A stretch of 64,000 nucleotides of DNA from Plenodomus lindquistii (taxonomy: Eukaryota > Ascomycota > Dothideomycetes > Pleosporales > Leptosphaeriaceae). The notes beneath the pieces were generated by a model that saw only the letters and a program-made list of their open reading frames with translations, was not told where the DNA came from and made no database searches. Position 1 is the first letter of the stretch. Every line of letters starts with the position of its first letter. The translations under genes were made by a program, and so were the position numbers. Below, piece by piece: positions 58,701-64,000 of the stretch. The stretch is taken from the NCBI GenBank assembly GCA_025504975.1, contig JANUWI010000014.1, positions 1,054,001-1,118,000 of the forward strand. Reading direction: 5' to 3'.

Positions 58701-58804
58701 ACTCAGACTGGGCAAAAGAAGTAGCGGATACCCCAGCGCAGATACTTCAAGCTTTCGTCAATAGTACGAAGAGCATGCTAGTAAAAGACTTGGCAAGGTG
58801 GTAG
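55736..58804 (+). CDS. NRPS-like protein, adenylation-thiolation-condensation (A-T-C)
   Basis: Single-module protein of 1022 residues, no intron, first ATG at 55736. A domain (about 1-500): FFTSGTTGKPKGVMV, FSVGFDG, TYGPTETT, GRADSLVKNRGFLINLE and the catalytic Lys in LTFNGKIDR. The substrate pocket keeps the Asp of FD, but the rest does not match a code I can assign. T domain: LGGNSITAIRL, phosphopantetheine Ser 542. C domain (about 600-1022): HHVLVD at 734-739, i.e. HHxxxD with Val in place of the usual following Gly, and no DFGWG block; such C domains can be esterifying. No TE or reductase domain. Fumonisin needs an acyl-CoA synthetase (Fum10) plus a T-C protein (Fum14) to esterify side chains; this protein could do both steps. 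Convergent with the ABC gene, 42 bp apart. Confidence 0.92.
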   Translation: MGEHCGSSPLDATVVDLFDGWAARRPDLIAAEWQGATLTYSDLRNASLHVSRTLLAAGVSRGAKVPLLTSMSLEMLPAIIGILRVGACYAPMDVAAWSRSRIEASLSSLSSPVALITTPCPGIKLPTITISFREEWLHSPVENIDELYVQLDTRRNGLRKNDLIWIFFTSGTTGKPKGVMVYHSAAYAYALVKLMDTDDGIQNTAQEGFRSLLVFSVGFDGCASVVWSTLTQGNTLVMASPTNFPEVATTCDALMLTSSMLAILDPLGPYDRVRYIFLGAEDPNMEVVRQWIRRNRKVFTTYGPTETTCFITLGELKCDEEVTLGNILPGIKVVLVDEDMQECNHGELLIAGTGLAAGYINNPQLTAKKFIHWNGERFYRTGDFVRRTEKGKLKWAGRADSLVKNRGFLINLETEVEPALLSFPAVQSAVALKWRDRVIGYVQPGTINVEELRNFMKRHFDPFIVPDEIWAPAKFPLTFNGKIDRHALVAQREELSMQFDEHVSAGCLKIHDALRLAFSKCLHIAFKDVDKTSSFVQLGGNSITAIRLSNFLRKHGYLVSAIEVLRLDTVRVLEEHIENRSSSNVSTRSGNEVDHGSEEAPATPTQRVLLARSLLNPTECALVGISKYVGDPVAMPTADELHAAFVKALSAHSIFQTRFNLTDFNLSSLGRLNLDWHEESVEEADFENACTMAENKAWLDLNKVTRLENEIPYFHITCITVPDRKALAFITRAHHVLVDVVSQSIISQDVDRALAGKEILPGPRMLDFAKFMHKLEQENLARAITTFQDMVEPIPAVAILQPPSPQESSLERAFDLIRIQAPTSIHKSALDASARDYGITTSTMVYAAWALFLSRLTTSERVGFRISLSGRTVPWPSAQSIVGAVIDSTPFSVAVPTDMTVHAWLANVQKTTLNVLEFEGLAFALPPSLRSDRRTSTTNVLCFLDMDEASTPNWTYEEKQKHNYLIDWYVLQKDDRVMTVFEIQSKEVDSDWAKEVADTPAQILQAFVNSTKSMLVKDLARW

Positions 58805-58846
58805 ACCACCCTCACGTAGCATCTGCCGCGACAATATATATACTTC

Positions 58847-61800
58847 TCAGGCACCCCTCTCATTCGCTGCAGCGCGTACCAGATGCCCAAACTTCGTCCC
58901 CTCCCTGTCCGCCAGCACGCGGGGATTCCCCACCTCCACCACCTCTCCAGCATCCATGACAACCACTCTGTCAAAATCCATAATCATATCCAGCCGATGA
59001 CTAACAGAAACCACTGTAAAGTGTTGGAACTCAGTCCGGATAACTTCCTCCATCACCCGCTCTGTCGCATAATCGACACTCGAGCTTACCTCGTCCAGCA
59101 GCAAAATGCCTCGATGCAAAACGCCGCTTGCCGCAGACGATGTAGCAGCCCCCGTATTCCGCGCACGAATGCGTCTTTTGATGACAGCGCGGCTCAGAGA
59201 CATGAGCTGTCGCTGGCCGGCACTAAGCGTACTAGCAGCCATGCCTGCGTGTAGCCCGCCACACTCCTCGATAAACGTCCATAGTCCAACAGCTCGAAGC
59301 GCAGCTTCGCACTCTGCAACAGTCGAGGCATTGGAGGGGTCTAGATTGGCCATGTAAGTGGATCCTTCAGGGAGAAAGATTGCTTCTTGGGGTACAGCAA
59401 TTATGCGCTGTCGTAGCGCAAGCCGATTAATTCGGCAAAGTGGTGTATTGTCGATGAACACTTTGTCAGCCGTTTGAGAAGTTGGATCCAGGAGCTTGAG
59501 TAGGAGCGAGACGAGGCTCGATTTGCCGCTACCGGTACGGCCGCACAAAGCAACCTTTTCACCAGAACTAATCGTGAGGTGAATGTTGCGGAGGGCAAGT
59601 TTCATCGTCATTTCGGTCTCTCGATCATCTTCTAAACTATGTTATGAATTAGCATACCTTTTCGGTGACTTCAATCTGACGTAATAGTGGTTTCTTACTC
59701 GTAGCTTGCTGATACGCCCTGGAGCTGCACCACACCACTCTGAGGCCAATCCTCAGGAGGTATTTGGTCCTCTCCGTCCTTGTCCTCTGGCTGTACATTT
59801 TGACTAAAAGTTTTGAGCCGTGCAATTGCTCCAATCGAAGTTTCAAGTCTGGTCCAGTACAAGACGACGCCTGCAAGGTTTTCACCCAACGTGATAAGGC
59901 TGTACAAAGACGCACCGGCGAACGCGGAATTTGAGTGAAGCTTGACTGAGAGAGTCACTATGATGACCGCGAGTAACATGACCACAAGGCCGAGAACGAG
60001 GTTCAGCCACTCTTGGATCATGAGGAGAAGGTATGCTGGCCGTTGACTTGTGTTGAGCAACCGGATGTTCTTTTCGAGCTCGTTGGAAAGAAAACCTGAA
60101 GGTCCAAGATGTCAGCAGGAGTTCCATACGAAAGAACCAAGCGTTGTATTCCTTCTGCTGAAGTTTTGTGCCCGATAGTGGATAATTTTGAACCTGACTC
60201 ACCGAAAGCTCGAATAGTCGTGATACCCTTCAGAGTGTCGAGGAAATGAGTGCTACACGGTGCAGATCAGCACAGTACATAGGGGGGCATCATGACGAAT
60301 CAGCGTGTGAAATGAAGACGCACTAAAGGGGGCTTTTGGTCTCAAGGTCCAATAGCCTGAGCTGCCTGGAAGTTCGCAGGTAAAATTTTCCCACGACATA
60401 TAATAGAAGACCAAGGAACGGATAGGCTATCGCTAGGTAGACTGAAGATGTCAGCATGACAGCCGTCTGACCGATCGTTTGAAAGACCTGTGGTATATGT
60501 CAGAACAAGATGATTTCTCCCAAAATTCTTCCTCAGGTTGTCGCTGCAGAGACCCTCCGTTTTTGACAATGGAACACTTACACAAAAGAGGGTGTTCAAT
60601 GTTGCATCGGGTAATTCCGTGTCTACGAGATTTAAATCTTGGGAGAATAAATTAGTGACGACACCGGTATCTGTCGTAGTGAAGAAGCGTAATGGTGCTC
60701 GAAGCACAGTTTGCAGAGCATCCCGATGTAAGTTGGCACCTGCTCGTTTGATGGCGAAAACCCACAGTGTAATACCAAGCAGGAGCAATGATATCAAGCC
60801 GCAGATTTGGAGCAGTGCATATATTCCAGCATAATAACCGAAAGTACGGCTCGGATGATCCAATACCGCGTCTTTGGTCCAGTATGTAAGCCCTATGTAT
60901 GGCGTTAGTGCGTGAACGACCAAGCACGCAATTATGCCCTGGGTCGTGATGAGGAGCGCAAAAAGCCCATAACTCATTTATACAAGGAAAGACTTTACTC
61001 ACATATAGTGGGGAAGTTGGTGAAAAAACCCCAACAGATACCGAAGAACAGACTCAATGAGGTTAGGAACCACCCCATGGCCTGTACATAATGCTTATAT
61101 ACCGTTTTGTCGCCCACCTGGCGCGCTTCATTGGAGTCACTGATGAGAGATGCCGTTTCTGACCCTGATGTTACTGCGGGTAGCGATGGGTGCTTTGGAT
61201 CCGGAAGAGTGTCTCTTGACTCGATCTCTGCGGGTGAAACATCGCTGACTGAGGTGGTACTTAAGCCGAAACGCTGGATATATCTGCTGCTGGTGTTCAA
61301 TTCGGTGAATGTGCCTTGTTCGGCAATGGTGCCATTCTCAAGTACGAGAATATGGTCCGCCGCAGGTAAATACCTAACGCTATGAGTGCACAACACGATT
61401 GTCGATTTTCGTTGTCTCAAAAGCCCATTTCGACCAAAGACATTTTGGAAGACGTCCTTCTCAGTATCAGCATCTAATCCACTAAAGACATCGTCTAGGA
61501 CCAGCATGTCTGATTGCAGGTACAGAGCTCGTGCGAGTGCAACACGTTGTTTCTGGCCTCCAGACAAGGTAATTCCATCTGATCCAATATTTGTTCGATC
61601 TCCTTGCGCAAGTGTAGCAAAGTCAACTTGCAAAGCTGTAGCTCGTATCACTTCGGCATATCGGTCTTCGTCCATTGGCAGAAATCCAAGAATATTGTCT
61701 TTGATCGTCCCGTTGCAGAGAAACGCCGTTTGTTCACAGAATCCGACATGAGCGGATCTGTTGCCCATAATCACACTCCCTCTACTAAACGGTATCTCTC

Positions 61801-63819
61801 CTAGCAATGCCTTGCAAAGTGTGGATTTGCCGCTTCCGATAGACCCAACTACCATGGTGAGCGACGATTTCCTGATTTGTGTAGTGACATTTTGCAAGAC
61901 GTGCTGGTTTGCTTTCCAGCCAAAGGCTCCGTCTTCAATGATGAATGCTAGATCAGATAAGGCTTCAGCTTTCTCTGAGCCCTTCTCTGAGTCCTGCCGT
62001 CTATCGGAAAGAACCTGACGGAAGTCATTGCGGGTCTCACACTCCAGAAATGCTTGGATCCGGCCGAGGCATGCTATTCCTGAGAGGATTTGGGGGATGC
62101 CCTCAAAGACTTGCAACAGAGGATATGTTAAAAGTGTAATGAAAGCAAGAGAAGTGAACATAGTCGACACATCCAGTGTTTGTTGAGAAGAGGCGAATGT
62201 GAGAGGCGGGGCGACCATCTGGGGGAAAAATCCAAGCATTGCTGCGGTGATGAAAATCTTACGCCATCTCACTCCGCTGGCTAGCTCATCGACGCGTAAT
62301 TTTTGCACAAATTCACCGATGTGAGTTGTAAGGCCGGAAATTCTCAGGTTCTTCATGCTGCTGATGACTGTGGCGGTTAAACCAACGCGTCTCTGAACTC
62401 CTGACATCCAGGCCTTCTGCGCGTCCCCAGTCCAATTCATCAGGATGGCCAGGATTGTAAAGCAGACGATGACGATTCCGATAGGTACGACGAAGACCAC
62501 GCCGAGCCGGTTGTACAACATCCACGAAGCCAGAGCGGCTTGAATGCTGGCAGCCCAAGTCTCATGCAAATTCCTAAAGCCAACCCGAATTCGCTCCATA
62601 TCCGTACTCATGAGGGTCAACGCGGCGTTGTCATCACCAAGCGCGATACGAGCCTTTGTGGCCTTGATGAAAATTTCGGTGACTAGAATTGACCTTGTCA
62701 TGGTACGGGCTCGATTGTGAAAGTACCTAGTTCTGCCAGTCAGTCTAACCCTCGAGAAGATTTCTTTGCGGGTGTCTTCACCAGTAAAAGGCCATGGAGA
62801 CCGCAATTCCAGAGTAGATAAAAAAGGCTGCGCCTATAAAACCATATCCGGTGTTGGCGTCGAGTTCGGGCTCAGAAAGGTAGTTCGTGAGGCTTTCTAG
62901 CAAGAGCGGTTGACAGAACGTGAAGCCTAGCATACAAAGACGCGGAAACACAGGCAGCAAAAGCTGAATCCTGAGAGAGCGTACAAGTACTGCCACCAAT
63001 CCGTATTTGTTGCCTTTCAGCTTGGAGTAGTTCATGTTTCTGGCAAACTTTTCGTGAAGCATCTTAGCGTCCATGTTGATGTCGAGAGGATAAAGGTCTT
63101 CGATTCCTAGGACCTTTGTGTGCCCCAGGCGGAACAATTTGTTCAGCCAAAAGAGTACGCCCAAGGAGAATAAGCTACTGGTTTCCTCTGGACTATGCTC
63201 CTTATCATTCCAGCGTACCCATCGAGTCTTTGTTGTAGCTTCTAACAGCAGTATGATCGCTTTGAGAGCTACTGCAGCGGTGAAAAGACTGCTGTAGGTG
63301 AGCTCAGACTTCCCGTCCGAAGATAAAAACAGCGTTCTCGCCTGGGCGATGTCTAAGAGTAGGGTTAGAGACAGGTAGATGCTCAATAGTACCGACGGCC
63401 TTGGGCTTCGGCTATGATCAACAACGCTGAGTGGTATCATCAGAAGCGCCGACAACAAGTTGAGGCTGGAAGCTGCTATGAACAAGCTGGTGGCTTGAAA
63501 CGAGCCAATCGCCGCGAGGACGAGAAGAGTGAGTTCAAGCGCGACATAGGCTGCTATTGCACCCTGTTGCGATTCCGTCAATAATTGGCGATCGCGCACG
63601 CGTATATCCTGGGACAAAACATACCACTTTAATGAATTGAAATGTCGGAGCATCCACCATGATGGGCTTCCGTACCTGAGACAGCATACGCCATAGTGAA
63701 GTTATAATCAACACTGCAGACGGTATGATGGAGAAGAACAGCTGCTCGAACCCTATACTGAAATCGAACTGCTCTTGGTTCATGTGGATCAGGTCTTCGT
63801 TGCCCGTCGGGAAGGGCAT
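58847..63819 (-). CDS. ABC transporter, subfamily C (MRP type), full length
   Basis: Exporter or vacuolar pump of 1468 residues. Eight exons: 63676-63819, 62782-63608, 61003-62726, 60582-60892, 60324-60487, 60203-60252 (only 50 nt), 59699-60095 and 58847-59636; phases close without a stop. Order: TMD0-like N-terminus, TMD1 (FYWYFHNRARTMTRSI), NBD1 (Walker A GSIGSGKST, signature LSGGQKQRVALARAL, Walker B LVLDDVFSGLD), TMD2 (FPTIWLTYWTKDAV, APLRFFTTTDTG, THFLDTLKGITTIRAF) and NBD2 (GRTGSGKSS, LSAGQRQLMSLSR, GILLLDEVSSSVD). All ATPase motifs are intact. NBD1 lacks the usual bulky insert. It is the counterpart of Fum19 by position and class. It probably exports the product or protects the producer. 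The promoter lies in the last 180 bp of the window and beyond. Confidence 0.93.
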
Positions 63820-64000
63820 TTTGCGAGCTTGAGAACGTTGGAATGCCTAGGGACAATCTGGTTTTACTGGCGAACAGGGAGCGCCCATGCGCTCCTTTTG
63901 GAGAGCCCGTTTGTGGTAGGAATTGGAAGAAGGGCCTTGGCACTCGATGACGTAGGTACCTTGTTATACGCAGTAAGCACTAGCAGCAGTGCTCGGACGC

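Noticed and set aside
35217..63819. Assigning the cluster to fumonisin, AAL-toxin or sphingofungin itself
   Set aside because: It lacks their multiple P450s and tricarballylate-related genes, and it has an ATP-grasp ligase and a fused A-T-C protein that those do not have.
1..64000. CRISPR arrays, rRNA, tRNA genes or complete transposons
   Set aside because: No spacer-repeat pattern was seen, and I found no rRNA/tRNA landmarks or transposase/reverse-transcriptase frames by eye. A tRNA scan was not possible here and a hit would overturn this.

Overview
The window is from a filamentous ascomycete. Genes have short GT-AG introns (about 50-110 nt) with CTGAC/CTAAC-type branch sites, and the gene families are typical of Pezizomycotina: Zn2Cys6 and bZIP regulators, GMC oxidoreductases, a highly reducing PKS and a Dus1 enzyme. 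A Dothideomycete (Pleosporales-like) origin is my inference and is not proven by the sequence. Gene models were built by hand from reading frames, splice signals and family motifs. Spliced lengths given are those of these models.

Layout. 1-8 kb: an unidentified gene cut by the left edge, then a small accessory group (SDR, Zn2Cys6 regulator, secreted cellobiose-dehydrogenase-like GMC flavoenzyme). 8-10.7 kb: no supportable gene. 10.7-15.7 kb: a tandem family of RNase H-fold proteins with two intact genes and at least three decayed copies. 16.3-33.9 kb: ordinary chromosomal genes, namely Dus1 tRNA dihydrouridine synthase, a FYVE-finger protein, long-chain alcohol oxidase, a GNAT acetyltransferase, a secreted alpha/beta-hydrolase-like protein whose nucleophile position is Gly, and a multi-pass membrane protein.

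34.6-63.8 kb: a secondary-metabolite cluster. It holds a highly reducing PKS (KS-AT-DH-MT-ER-KR-ACP, no release domain), a divergently transcribed PLP alpha-oxoamine synthase, a bZIP regulator, an ATP-grasp ligase, an SDR, a 2OG-Fe(II) oxygenase, an A-T-C NRPS-like protein and a full-length ABC-C transporter. Its left edge and interior carry gene fossils (P450 tail, FAD-oxidase N-terminus, MFS transporter) and one Cys-rich secreted ORF.

How the cluster may work (inference). PKS plus oxoamine synthase is the release logic of fumonisin, AAL-toxin and sphingofungin: the ACP-bound acyl chain is condensed with an amino acid to give a sphingoid-like 2-amino-3-ketone. The SDR could reduce the ketone, the 2OG enzyme could hydroxylate the chain, the A-T-C protein could activate and esterify a side acid (doing in one polypeptide what Fum10 and Fum14 do), and the ATP-grasp enzyme could form an extra amide bond. 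The ABC-C pump would export the product or confer self-protection. The ATP-grasp ligase and the fused A-T-C protein distinguish this cluster from those I know. All three divergent promoters in it share a GTCAGCC/GGCTGAC core, inside a 25-bp tandem repeat in one and an 8-bp tandem repeat in another, suggesting co-regulation, possibly by the resident bZIP factor.
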